Shown here: positions 37,354 to 49,569 of the stretch, piece after piece
How positions within the stretch are numbered: the stretch's first letter is position 1
Layout: each line of letters starts with the position of its first letter
Origin: Circinella umbellata
Taxonomy: Eukaryota; Mucoromycota; Mucoromycetes; Mucorales; Lichtheimiaceae
Length of the DNA stretch: 64,000 nt
Assembly (NCBI GenBank): GCA_025093555.1
Contig: JAIWNF010000025.1
Location: 620,001-684,000 of the forward strand
Direction: 5' to 3'
The notes under the pieces: model-generated
The model's input: only the letters and a program-made list of their open reading frames with translations
What the model was told of the DNA's origin: nothing
Database searches by the model: none
Position numbers and translations under genes: made by a program

Positions 37354-39331
37354 TTAATCGTTTCGAATACCTTGCAAGGCGTTCAACAAGGTATTATCAG
37401 CATCGTCCTATAAATAAAAGAAAAATGTATGACAAGAAATAAATTAGTAAAAAAAAAGGCGGACTCATGATGAATAAAAGTCTTAATTACCATTTCCAAA
37501 GACCAGAGCATGACACCACCTAAACCGTTAGCCTTGGCATACTTGACTTTTGCTTGCAATGAGTGAGGATCATCGAAAGACAACACACGGTTGCCGTTGT
37601 AACCATAGGGAGTTTGACTGGCTTCATCCCAGGATGTTTCCCAACCAGAAGAGTTCGTAGGAATACCCTGAGATACAATGGAACGCCATTGGTACATACC
37701 AGAGAAAGTAGAAACAGCGTTGGGACATGGATCGGCTGCCTTTTCATCATACTTATCGCCCTTAATTTGTTTACCGTCTAAAGGCTGATACATACCAGAA
37801 GAAGAAGTGGCTCCTGGTTTGACTTGAGCAATACGACCATAGAAAGGAACACCCAAATAAAGTTGATCAGCAGGAATACCAGCAGCAATCCATGCCTTGA
37901 CAGCTGAATCAGCACTGACGGTGTCAATACCGTCTGATTGATCCTTAAAATACAAGGGGGCATTTGGTCCAACTTTTTCGTTCCAGTTACCATTAACATC
38001 GTAACCCTGTAAATAAATTAAAGTTATTTAGATTTTTTCCAGGTGATGATCGAACAAGTAAGGGGTAGAAAATAATTAGTTTGACAGAAAATAGAAATTG
38101 CTATTATTATGCATTAGCGTAATTACCATAACGTAAAAGCCATCTAAAGCATTCTTCCATTCAGGATCCAAAGAGGCAGAGGGTTGTTGATTTTCATCAT
38201 TGAAGGGTGCAGTAGCTACAGCAGCATTGATCAAGGTACCCTCGGGCAAGCTTTCACGTAACTGTTGTACAAATTTAAGATAGTTGGCAGTATCTGCAGG
38301 GTCACTGTACAAATAGCGAGAAAATATTCCATACATGAATTAGTTTGTATTATACATATATATTAATTAATAGACTTGGTGCACTTACTTTTGGTTACAT
38401 GCAACACCATTAGCACTGTTGGGATATTCTGTTTTGTACAAATTGTAGAAAATCGGATATACGTAAGTTACACATAATTATGGTGGGTGTTTGCGATAAT
38501 ATATCACCCGCATAGCAATATAACTTACCCCAATCAATGTTAATAGCATCCAAATCGTATTCTTCGACAGCATCAGTAATGGATTTTACAAAATTGGTAC
38601 GGGATGATTCAGAGCCGACAAGTGAACTGAAGTAAAGGGAGCCAGTCCAACTATATTAGAGGAAATATATGATTAGCGGAACTTTATGTTGTACTTATAT
38701 TTATGTGTAATAATGTTAAATAATAGTAATTATATCAAGTCTTACCCGCCAATACTCAAACTGACACTCTTGTCATTGTTGTGACCTTCCTCAACAACTA
38801 AAAAAATAAACGCGTATATAGTTAAGCTATGCTCATTGAAGAAAAAGTTATCTAGAACAATGAAGATTGCTCATTCTTTTAGCATACTTACTGGACTTCA
38901 GTTGATCACCATTAAATTCACCGAGTTCCCCATTTTTGTTAGGAACAGCGAAAGAATAGATAACTTGGTCAAGTTTGTCCCAAGCAATTGTTTCGGGCAA
39001 GGCCTATAAATCAAATGTATTTATTTGTTGGTATTGTAACTCTGGGTATTGTGATAATGAGGTGTCGATATTTTTTTTCTTTTTTTACCCAGTCAGCAAT
39101 ATAAGCAATCAAACGGTGGTCAGAAGGAGTTGTAGGCTCGGGAACAGCGGTAGTAGTAGGAACATCAGTGGTAGTAGGAGCAGCGGTAGTAGTAGGAACA
39201 GTAGTTGTAGTAATGGTATCAGCGGGTGAAGTTGTGGAATGTTCAGGATGCTTACAACCAGCAACTAAAGCAACAAATAAGAAAAGAGCAGTCTGCACCA
39301 GCAGCAATAAATGATTGGAAAGGGTCTTCAT
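37354..39331 (-). CDS. Secreted GH18 chitinase
   Basis: Endochitinase of glycoside hydrolase family 18, hydrolysing chitin in the wall or medium. Eight exons: 39331-39089, 39003-38892, 38797-38746, 38650-38529, 38428-38389, 38304-38127, 38006-37491, 37407-37354; 438 residues. A signal peptide (LLLLVQTALFLFVALVAG) is followed by a Thr/Pro-rich linker of ~40 residues, likely O-glycosylated. Catalytic motif DAINIDWE (170-177), with the acid/base Glu177 codon split by an intron; this fits [DN]-G/A-x-[DN]-x-[DN]-x-E. Other GH18 landmarks: SLSIGGWTGS, GYDVNGNW, GVPFYGR, and GLGGVMLWSLEMDDAD near the C-terminus. No chitin-binding domain seen. The minus-strand TATA box at 39408-39401 lies 70 bp upstream of the ATG. 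Confidence 0.95.
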
Positions 39332-39400
39332 GTTGCGAACAAGAAGAAAGAGGAGAAAAGTTGTAGAATAAAGCAGTAGATGATCGTCATCCCACTACTT

Positions 39401-39408
39401 CTTTTATA
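39401..39408 (-). promoter_or_regulatory. TATA box of the chitinase gene
   Basis: TATAAAAG on the minus strand, 70 bp before the start codon at 39331. Confidence 0.6.
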
Positions 39409-39556
39409 CTTTTTAATTTCCATTTTTGAATTAATTTACAATTTTTTTGAAGTGAAATAATAATATAATATAATTTAAAATAAAAAATAAGCGCCCCCTT
39501 TTTCCTCCGCGCGTCAATGAGATTTTTGTAATCTAATAGTATCACCATACTATCTT

Positions 39557-41027
39557 TTACTCCGCTCTCCTCTTGAATGGAACACGACGATGATCCTTTG
39601 CCGCATTTTTCTTTCTTCGTTTAGCAAGAATCTTGTCCATATTCTTTTCTCCTAGTTGTTGATATTTGTCCATAAGCTCCAATTTTCGTTGTTCAGCTAG
39701 ATATATCAGAATACACAAATTAATATATAAGCGTAATTATATCTCATTATAAGTTTTTTTTTCTGCCTCATATATTGTTTATAAACTCCTAAAACTCGTA
39801 ATGTTCCTCACATCTTTTCAAGAAGTAGGGCTTTTTGCCTTGTTTCACAAGCTCAGCTTCAGCCTTCTTGCGCTCCCGCAATAATTCCTGTTTTCGCTTA
39901 GTCTGCTTTTCAGTAGCTTCACGAGAAACCTTAATAAAGTGGCTAAATGTCAGACAACTAAAAAAAATCATTTACACACCTAACCTCACACCAGATCAAT
40001 AAACTTTTTTTACAAAAGCACGCAAATTAAGTGCTTTTGGTAATTTACCATTTTCGTTAATAATGATTCCATATTTGTTCGTTTATCTTGGTTCTTTTCT
40101 TTTTTGATAGTCTTACGAAGCATTTCTTGCTCTGATTTTTTATAATCATCCAAAAAAGAGTAAGATTTTTCAAATAAATCTTGATTCAGCTGTCCAGACA
40201 ATTTGTCAAATCTTGGATCCCTTGTTTTCTTTATTAAAGATCAATTGTTAGTTCGATGAGAAAATGTACTTGGTCTAGTTTGAAAAAACACGGCAAATAT
40301 AACGAATAAAATGGAATATAAAAAAAATTACTCACCGGTCCAGAAGTTGGTACTACCTCACGAAAGCGGCTGACGGCTTTTTTTGATGATACCTCCATTG
40401 GACTATATTATATAATAATTAGAATAATTTTGTTATATATTTTACTTTATTTTATTAAATCCATTTATTTACCTATATTTATTATCACGCTTCATGTCTC
40501 TTTTAGTTCGTCGTATCCGATCTTTACCAAGTTTATTGACAGCTCCTTTGACATCACGCATAATTTGTTCCTTGGATATCTTCCGAGCGGCTGATAGATC
40601 ATTCTCTTCTCCTTCGATTTTACTTTTCACATCAGCAAGCTGTTCAAATGAAACATGGGCCAGGCCTTCATAAAATAAATAAATTAAATGTAAATCCATA
40701 CTGTCAAGAAAAGATAGAAGGGATAGGATAATTATTGCTATCGTCCTTCTGTGGGAATCTTGGACCCCCTTACTTACTTCGCTTTAGTTTATCTAGTTTG
40801 GCTCTTTTTGGTTGTTCGTCTTGTGAATCATCATCTTCCTCTTGGCTAAAATCCTAAACGATCGATCATATAATGTTACAAGAGGTTTTTTTTGAAGCAG
40901 TAATTCAAGAAAATAAGTAATGATCGATTCTCACTTCATAATTTCCTTCTTCGTCGTTATTGCTATATTCAATTCCCTCTTCTTCGTCAAATTCTTCACT
41001 GTACTGGTCCTCTGGATCAATTCTCAT
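39557..41027 (-). CDS. RRP36: rRNA biogenesis protein Rrp36
   Basis: Nucleolar protein of the 90S pre-ribosome needed for early 18S rRNA processing. Seven exons: 41027-40935, 40853-40778, 40665-40473, 40402-40336, 40228-40049, 39929-39812, 39696-39557; 288 residues. Family features: acidic N-terminus (SEEFDEEEGIEYSN), HVSFEQLADVKSK, the hallmark SRFREVVPTSGPKTRDPRFD, YSFLDDYKKSEQEMLRKTIK, and the basic C-terminus GKKPYFLKRSEQRKLELMDK and RRVPFKRRAE. Exon 3 uses an ATGAAG acceptor at 40666; an upstream CAG acceptor would introduce a stop. It shares a ~155-bp promoter with the divergent ADCK1-type gene. Confidence 0.93.
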
Positions 41028-41182
41028 GATTGTCAACAATTATTATGCACATGTAATAAGAAAAAGTTTTTGGTTTCAAAAAAGTGTAGGTTCGGAAGAC
41101 AAAATATAAAAATTTATGGACCAGTTGAAACTAGAAAAGAAACTTCAGTTTTTTACTGTTATTTTTTTATTTTTGTTCCTGA
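41028..41182. promoter_or_regulatory. Short bidirectional promoter between RRP36 and the ADCK1-type gene
   Basis: Only 155 bp separate the two divergent start codons. The region is AT-rich, with no clear TATA box positioned for both genes. Confidence 0.5.
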
Positions 41183-43088
41183 ATGTTAAAACTATTTGCA
41201 AGACCATATGTTACTTTAAATCGCCACTTACGAACCCGCCCGATACAGCAGTACAATGGTATACATACGAAATATCTAAAATGGCAACCAAACCCAAGGA
41301 TCATGGCAGCTGTTGCCATGGTTGGAGGAGTAGGTTCCGGGATCTATTATCTTGACAACGATCAATTCTACTACTATGTCCGAACTTTTCAACGATCCGG
41401 AAAAGCAATTGCAACAGGTGCTATAATAGCTTTCGATTATAAGTGGACACTAATGCAGGCTTCTGAAGAAGACAAAGAAGCAGCCAAATCAGCTTGTCAT
41501 AAACGTAGTGCAGAAAGAGTATTACACACTTTGCAATCTCAGGGTGGAATCTATATTAAATGGGGTCAACATCTCTCTTCCATGATCTTTGTATTGCCGG
41601 AGGAGTGGACCTCAACATTATCAGTATTGCAAGATCGATGCGAACGAGTAACCTCACCTGAGGAAATTCGTCAGCTCTTTCAAATTGATATGGGTCAAGA
41701 TTTAGATGATATCTTCTCCTATTTTGATTATGAACCAATTGGCGTGGCCTCGTTGGCTCAAGTTCACCGAGCTCAGCTGGCAAATAGCGATGAATGGGTT
41801 GCGGTTAAGATTCAACATCCAAAACTTGATGAATTTTGTAGAATCGATATTAACACAGTATCATGGATATTTGACACTATCCAGTCCATCTTTCCGGATT
41901 TTGGATTCTATTGGGTGGCCGAGGATATGCGGGAGTCGCTACCACAGGAGCTGAACTTCTCATTTGAGGCAGAAAATGCACGAAAGGTAACTCATCAGTT
42001 TGCAGAGGAAAGCACTGCACTGGTTGTACCGAAAATTATATGGGCAAACAGACGAGTTATTTGTATGGAATGTAAGTTATGTTTTGGATGGTATCATCAC
42101 AAAAGTGTACATGAGGAAAGAAGCTTGGAACTCACAGTATATTGTTTAGATATCCATGGTACTAGGATAGATGACCTAGATTACATGAAGAAACATAATA
42201 TAGATCCTAGTGCTGTTTCTACCGAATTAATTTCGATATTTTCTAGAATGATGTTTTTGTACGGGTAAGTTGATCTCTTCATATCAATAATTATAACTTA
42301 AATTTACTTATACGCTCTTGCTTTTTTTTTTATCAAGATTTGTGCACTGCGATCCTCGTAAGTATATAAATAATTTCGATTATTTTCCTGGAAAAAAAAG
42401 GTAAATTACTAACATCGCGTTACCAACTTTATTTAAAGATCCGGGTAATGTAATGATTCGAGCAAATAAGAATAATAAGTCCGGACGAAACTTTGATATT
42501 GTCCTGCTAGATCATGGTGTTTATCGAACGCTTTCGAACGATCTCCGTGTCAACTATGCGCATTTGTGGACATCATTGATTGAGGGCGATGAAGATGGTA
42601 TACAACGTTATTGTGCGCTAGTAGGGGGAAGCGACCATCGACTTTTTGCATCCATGTTAACTGGTCGGGAATGGCATACAATTCATTCAGCAAGTTTATC
42701 ATCATCACGTACAGCAAGTGAAAAAGATCGAGTGGCGAATAAACCAACGATGCATTTCTTCCGTCGAATTGCTGATATTTTATCTTCGCTGCCCCGTGTT
42801 ATGTTGCTTTTGCTCAAGACAGGCGACCTTTTACGAAATGTAGATGAACTTCTTCGCAATGCATCAAAACCGGAACAATATCGCACCTATGCCATAATGG
42901 GACAATTTTGTGCGAAAGCCGTATGGGTCGAAACTAAGCAACGTATCACGGAGAAAGCAGCAACTGCTGGATTCAGTTGGCAACTCGTGAAACATTTTGC
43001 AGTTGCTTGGTGGAACTATCATCGTTTAGAATATAGTCTTTGGGCCTACAACGTGCACTTTTCGTTACGCCAAAAGCTATTCATTTAA
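41183..43088 (+). CDS. MCP2: Mitochondrial ABC1/UbiB atypical kinase, ADCK1/Mcp2-like
   Basis: Atypical protein-kinase-like protein of the UbiB family, expected in the mitochondrial inner membrane. Exons 41183-42071, 42150-42264, 42338-42357 (20 nt), 42439-43088; 557 residues. The basic N-terminus (LFARPYVTLNRHLRTRP) is a presequence, followed by a hydrophobic segment (IMAAVAMVGGVGSGIYYL). Family motifs: KxGQ as YIKWGQ (126-129), the Ala-rich loop GVASLAQVHRA, VAVKIQHP with the ATP-site Lys, QELNFSFEAENA, the catalytic loop FVHCDPHPGN (336-345) assembled from the 20-nt exon and its neighbours, and metal-binding LLDHG. The sequence resembles ADCK1/Mcp2 (mitochondrial lipid homeostasis) more than Coq8; that subgroup call is inference. 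Confidence 0.93.
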
Positions 43089-44595
43089 ATTACTATGTAA
43101 ATATTGTTTCAAATTAGTATTAAAAATAATCACTGTTAGACTCTGGAAACTATAAAATAATCCATAATAACCAATAATAGATGCTTTAAAGTTCGCAAAT
43201 AAAAAAACCCGACCTGTTTACCTTTTACAATAATCTTTTTCCAAGCTTACCTTTTATAGTAATTTTTTATGTCAAAAAATTATTTTTGAGCTTTCTAAAT
43301 TTGGTATACTAAAGTAACGGAATGGAGGGTTTACTTCTTTTTATAGCCCTCACTAGTTTCTTTTTTTCCTTTGGCGAAAAGCTTAAAACAATGTTCCTGG
43401 CGGATTTGTAATGAGATTCTAAATACAAACATGTTCGTTCAACCTCGTTTCCACCACTTCCAATTTACCAGCAATAGCATTGTTCCTTTCGTTTGAGCAT
43501 GTGCAGCAGGGGCTGTAAATCACCTAGGACTATAACTTTACAGCCCACACTTTCTCTGTATAAAATATCTTTTTTCTCATTCATCTAAATATGGAATCAA
43601 ACGCTGCTTGCAACATTACTGCTACAGAGTACACGCTTTTTACGAGACTAACGCTATTTGAGATTCATGGATTCATTTTAAATATATGAAATACAAGTTT
43701 TTCACAGGGTCAATTTTACTTTTTATTTTATTCTTACTTTTTTACGAAGCGAAAGGTTACAGCCCAAAGTTAAAGTCAACCGCTTCAGAGAAGGTGCTAT
43801 AAATCTATCAATTGGAAGTTATGTACAGCCTGAGATGAAATTTAAAGTTACAGTTTTTTCAACACCACCACTGCACTTGCTCTTGGACCATACGCTCGAG
43901 CCCGTTTAACACTTTTAATATTCTCATCGCCTCTCAATTCTAGAGTTACTCTAGCTTACTTATTATAGGAAATTGAAGCCTACTATATAGAGTAAAGTGA
44001 AGTCTTTTCATGATTTAATTGCGAACTTGAAATCACTTAATCTGAAAAAAATCAAATACGTTACCAAAATAGGCAAAACTTCAAGATAGTTAAAACAGTA
44101 ACATGAAAAATGTTGTCAAACCTCGTTTATTACACAATCGTACGACATAATGTAATGAGAGATAACGATTTCAAAGTTACACTGGTTAATTTTGGTAATG
44201 GTAAAAATTGCTAGTGATTTATTTGTTCGATTTGACTGTGGTTATCATCTCAACCTGAAAAAAGAAATTGATACATAAGTTTGTTATATTACGTAATTAC
44301 ATTATGAGTTATGACTAATCATATTCATTATGTATTTTAAATACGCATGAATAAGTAGTGGGTATTTCACGCATAATATGTTTTGCAGTATATGTGAACA
44401 CTTTCATGTTCATTTTTCGATCCCATCTTTCTCAACCTTCATTACTTGCTAGTATACACTGGTATACGTCGTTTTTGTTTGAAAATAAAAAAAAAGATAA
44501 GATAATTTATTTTAATCATCAATTTTTCTTAGAAAAATTATAGCTTATAAAATAAGATTTATATGTAAAATAATCTGTATAGCATATTATACGTA
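43089..44595. other. Start of the gene-poor region
   Basis: No gene seen. A 10-bp perfect hairpin GGGCTGTAAA/TTTACAGCCC lies at 43510-43519 and 43537-43546, with the related TTACAGCCC recurring at about 43759. Function unknown. Confidence 0.45.
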
Positions 44596-44603
44596 TTATT
44601 TTT

Positions 44604-45817
44604 GAGAATTACTACTGGCGCAGCATGGAGGAGGCATGTTAGGGTTGTTATAGTACACTGTGCCCGTAGCCTGACTTTGATCTTTGATCCAGTAAAAGCC
44701 ATCCTCACCTGAACAAATACTTTTGCTATTAAGTACGTAGAAAAATTTGCCTTTGCTATAGGTTTACATTAATTTACAGAAAATGGGCCACTACTGTTAG
44801 TTATGATTTATAAGAGTAGAAATAATATGGAAATAGGAATTAGAAAAGCAGCCTGAATATAAAAACAATAAAGACTACAAATAACAGTAAGGAAGTAAAA
44901 ATGTTGATGATTCCAAAATAAAAATGAAAATAAATTTTTTAATCCGTGTTAAATATCTGATGATGGTTCTGGTATACAACAAGGATATTCTACATGTAAT
45001 TAAACTATAATCCAGTAAGCAATTCATCAAAATAATATATTATGTAAAGCTCATTCGCCCAAAAAAATGGTTGTTGCTTCGGACACTGCACTGAAATTAT
45101 CTATAACACAGGTTATCAAACATATAACGGATCCCAGAATGTGAGATTCGATTGCTTTAGAAAGATCGTGACAATACTTTATATAAAGACGTGGTAAAGA
45201 ATCTATATGTATGACACGTAGTCAAACGTTTATCAGAAAATACAAGAAGATGGACTTAATGTATACCTATACTGACTTTTTATTAACTTTCAATATTTTT
45301 ATTATCTTTTATTTTAATACTAATTCCTTGTTTTTATATCATTTATTATATTTCACTATGATTATTTCTTGTTTTCATAGTACCTCTTATTATTTTACTG
45401 TACATTATTATCTTTCATATTAGTGCTAGAATATTCTGATATCACTAATGTATATAATTACTAGCTTAATACATTCTTGTTTTCATATGCACAAACTATT
45501 TGGACAATCTATCATCTTTTTAATAAATACCTAATCGTATTAAATGGTCCATGTGCTACATGTTCATCTATATAATAAAGCTCTATACTTTTTGTATTAT
45601 AAACAGTATTTTTAAAAATGACAAAGATGATTTTATTTGAAAACATCCTCATTAAGTATTATATTCAAAAAAAAAAAATCCAGAGCAATGAAAAAGATAT
45701 AAGTAATTGTTGAAATGAGGATGGTTTTTAATGGAGCAAAGATCAAATTCAGACTACAGGCGCAGCGTACTATAACGACCCTAACGTCCCCCTCTAGCTA
45801 CGCCCGTAGTAATTCTC
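44604..45817. mobile_element. 1.2-kb TIR element with 8-bp target duplication
   Basis: Starts GAGAATTACTACTGGCG and ends with the inverted copy CGCCCGTAGTAATTCTC. It is flanked on both sides by TTATTTTT (44596-44603 and 45818-45825), an exact 8-bp duplication. Similarity between the ends continues for ~100 bp (left arm to ~44706, right arm from ~45722), including GTTATAGTACNCTG-type and GATCAAAGATCAAA-type stretches. The interior has no transposase frame. Eight-base duplications are typical of hAT, P and KDZ-type transposons; the family cannot be decided here. Confidence 0.72.
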
Positions 45818-45825
45818 TTATTTTT

Positions 45826-46501
45826 AACCTATCAGTACTGATTATTTATTGAATCTTTCTTTTTATACCTCCTTAAACGTCTATCTCTGTCCTATTTCAC
45901 GCTTGCAGTAAATTTATTGTTATTGACAACAAACCCTAGAAAGTTGGGGTTTGTCATCAAGTGCAGTAGACTGTTAATCGTAGAACGTTTTGTAGTATAT
46001 AAACAACATTAAAATTACAGCTACTTCAAGCAAAGCCATCAGTAAAAACCAATCACTTCACCTTATAAGAGATTAACTTGAAGTTGACTACAGTAGCTTA
46101 AATTATAACAAGAGTGATCTTATAACCAACACTACTGAGTTTAGAGTGAATAAATTGTGCCCAAATAATATTAAAGCATATCTACATTTTACCCATCCAA
46201 ACCTCATTATTGTTCTCAATGTCTTTCTATAATCTGTCTTTCTTTTCTTATCAAGTGGACTATTTATTTACATTATTTCTCAGAACAGCTGTAGCTTTAA
46301 TAAAAAAGCTTTATTTCATAGCATTTTATAATATTATTATAGCTACTAGTACAAGATGTATATTTAATAAAGCCGAATGACAGGGTATCACAAAAAAAAG
46401 CTCCTTATTCATAAAGTGAACCATATCACAACAATAATTATTCCTTAGATATCAGAGGTTTTTTTAGTTTTGCTGTACTGCAAAGGAAGTACTTTTTCGT
46501 G
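45826..46501. other. Spacer between two TIR elements
   Basis: AT-rich, no gene seen. Confidence 0.4.
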
Positions 46502-47229
46502 GTAGTAGTCGGACAACACCGGAAAATATCCACACAATTGACCGGATTCTATAGAACATTACGTACTAACTATAAAAGGTTCTTTGCGGTAGTTTGCACC
46601 ACTTCGTAGTAATTGTTTGCAGTAATGATTTTTGTAAAATTACATAGTACACTTGTTTTTGTATATTACTACTATGGCAGTATTTCTTTATAATCATAGA
46701 GTCATGGATTTATGGATAATATACTCTTAATACATAAATCAAGAGCTCCATATTCACTACATATCAGCTTTCAAAATGTTGGTCGTTTACAGTTGAATAA
46801 ATGTATATGTAATATTTTGTGAAGTTACTATTATTCTTTGACAATTTTAAAATCATGCTATTGTAAATTGGAGCAAAACAACGGAAGGAAATCTTCAAAA
46901 TCCGAAGTGAAAAAAAAAAACTGTTATGCGGTCCAGATAAAAAGTCCTCTTGATATGTTGTACTTTAGTTATTTATTATTGAATAATGGATACATTATAG
47001 TATTTCTGTTAGGATAAGAAAAGTTTCTTTTGTTATTACCAACTGAAAAAAACCTTTTTCTGTAGTTTAAATCAAACTACATATGTGATTACCGCAAGAA
47101 TTATACATTAAGAGTAGATAGCACTGCAAACAACCACAAGGAGTACCACAAAGGATCTTTACTAGTTAGTAATGCTCGATAGAATCCGGTCAACTGTGCA
47201 GACATTGTCCGGTGTTGTCCGACTACTAC
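46502..47229. mobile_element. 728-bp TIR element (MITE-like)
   Basis: The left end GTAGTAGTCGGACAACACCG and the right end, its inverted copy ending ...CCGACTACTAC, match perfectly over 21 bp and then imperfectly for ~125 bp (ACCGGATTCTAT; CATTAC; GTTTGCAGT). No coding capacity. No convincing target-site duplication, so the exact ends may be a few bases off. Non-autonomous DNA transposon is the best explanation. Confidence 0.62.
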
Positions 47230-48058
47230 TGCAAAATTATTATTCAAGTCCGTTTTGTGCGTAAAGCCGTGATATCAAACTACTAAATCCAGATCACAGA
47301 CAATGTCTACTAAGCACATAATAGTGTATGCCTCAATATTGACTGATAATCAATTTGATTATTCTTATAATAAGAATAAATGATAAGTATAATAAATATA
47401 TTATTTACTGAATTATAATTTAAAGATAAAAATATTTTATACGGTATTTTGGTTATTTTTTTTTGTTAATTTCAATTCTTTTTAAATAAGATTTATTATT
47501 TCATATTTTGATTTTTACTCTTCAAAAATAATAAGAATGAAATGGCGAGATCGTAATGAGCATATCTCTTCTCAGTCTAGGAATACCTGGGCGACGACTG
47601 CTTGATAATGTAATTTAATACCACATTATAATAAAAAAAAATAACAATAACTTCTTCCTTAAATTATTACCTAATAATGGTTATTCTTTCAAGCTACTAG
47701 TATCATCATTTAAACATTTCATTCGTTATTCATGGTGTTATTCCCTCTCATGTTTTATTTATGTGACATCAAAATGAAACGAGCACACTTCTTAGACCCT
47801 GTTTTCTGTACAGATAGGGTTGGCTCGAAAGTACTGCAAAAAGGAGGATGTGGAAAAAACAGGGCTTTACTGTATGAAGCTCAACAATAATAACAGTATA
47901 TATACGTGACATTAGGAGTCAAATGCAAGCAGTTACTATATAGAGCATATGCTTTCAGCAGTGTTTTGAAACAAATAGATATCTGTAAAGATAATTGTAC
48001 TTGGTCGAAGAAAAAGTATTTATCCAACATATAATAATACATTTATGAAGAAATAAAA
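47230..48058. other. Gene-free spacer
   Basis: AT-rich, no feature supported. Confidence 0.4.
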
Positions 48059-48060
48059 TA

Positions 48061-48159
48061 CAGTCAACCCTCACTTTTGCACCTCCCGCTTTTGCAATTC
48101 TTCAGTTCTGCAACAAAAAATCAGGAATTCTCAGGTGTGCAAAAACTGGGGGCTCACTA
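48061..48159. mobile_element. 99-bp pogo/Tigger-like MITE, copy 1
   Basis: TA|CAGTCAACCCTCACTTTTGCA ... inverted TAGTGAGCCCCCAGTTTTTG|TA. It sits between TA dinucleotides at 48059-48060 and 48160-48161. The TIR pattern CAGT-x-(A/G)-CCC-x-C and TA duplication are those of pogo-type Tc1/mariner elements. Confidence 0.6.
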
Positions 48160-48161
48160 TA

Positions 48162-49468
48162 TATTTCTAGACATTCATGAATATTCCTATCTTTAATAAC
48201 CATCGAACAAAGTGCTATTTGAATGAATAGAAAGCCTTTGTGATTTTATCACCATCACAGGCACTTGGATCAAAGAAGCATGGAGACAACAAAACTGGAT
48301 TGGCATTTATAGTATAAGACCCATATAGACTAACAGTTCTGCTTTAAATAAATTTCCAAAAAGTATATTTGTTTACTTTCTCATAAGAATTAGCAAGTTA
48401 TTCAGAATCAGGGTGTCCTAATGCTAGTTTGTAATTTTATCAAGTTAGCCAAATGTTTGATTCTAAAGCAAAAGCAACTCCTTGAAATGGATTTCATCAT
48501 ATATTATGTCCCATTCCTATAGCAAACACATACTGTCATTAAGCGCTAGTTTTATTGCGAAGAACCATATAATATGCATACAAGAAGCCTATAGCCAAAA
48601 TAGTAGTATTCAGACACACTTGACACAAGATTTCCCTAGCTAGCTTTCATCATGCATCATTGACAGTCCCTTATCAATCAACTATTCATTCACCTTCCCA
48701 GCACTATGCAGGCCATTAAGTGCTTAAAGTACATATAAAATCTAGGTCTTTCATGTTGATCCTGCGAATTACACAAGTACTCTATATATATTTATCATAT
48801 AAAATAAGTAATAAAATACTAAGGAAAACTATACCACTGGCAGTCTTGGATGTGTGACAAAACTTATTTAAAGCTATTGTGATATTTGGTTATTTTAATA
48901 AAAGTAGGAAATGAAAACAGACAAGGTAAAAATCCTTTGAGACTTTGTTATATATCTTTAATAATAATTTAGAAACTAGAATAAAGTTATTTCTTTAAAA
49001 TAATATTTACAACCCGTATTTATATGATTTCTATTCTATGAGTTATGGGGCTTAGTTAATAGAATGATGTGGGTGATTGATAGTAAAGTCGGGTACTTGG
49101 TATTAGTCATTAATATTGAGAAGGTTACTATAGCTACTGTTCTGAAGTATATTGGGCTTAGCCATGATACTCTCTTTTATTCTTTAATTTAAGTTGACGA
49201 GGCGCAGGACATCGTTATGCGATTTTACTCAGTTTCCTTTTTAGAATTGAGTTCTGTTCACGTCTGTATTTTAAATATTTTAAATATGATTTCTTATTTC
49301 ATCTGGGATAAAGAGATAATGTTCTTATAATACAACAGCTATGACCTATCTCATCTTCAAAACCATCCACTTGCTAAATTTTGTAGAAGTATACCTAACC
49401 TAAGTTGTGCGCGTTCTTGTACAACTATCAGAGAATAGATGTATTATAGACTACATCAACACAATGGT
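48162..49468. other. Gene-free spacer between the two MITEs
   Basis: AT-rich, no gene or repeat supported. Confidence 0.4.
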
Positions 49469-49470
49469 TA

Positions 49471-49569
49471 CAGTAGACCCCTGGTTTCACACTCCCATAA
49501 AATTGAAAACTCTAGGTCCTGCAATTTTTTTGAAGGAATTGCTATATTGAAAAAACTAAGGGTCTTCTG
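49471..49569. mobile_element. 99-bp pogo/Tigger-like MITE, copy 2
   Basis: TA|CAGTAGACCCCTGGTTT ... inverted CAGAAGACCCTTAGTTTTTT|TA, flanked by TA at 49469-49470 and 49570-49571. Exactly the same length as the copy at 48061 but diverged inside. Confidence 0.6.

Noticed and set aside
45211..45423. 70-codon frame inside the 44.6-kb TIR element
   Set aside because: Tyr/Phe/Ile-rich from AT-rich DNA; no DDE or zinc-finger motif, so not a transposase.
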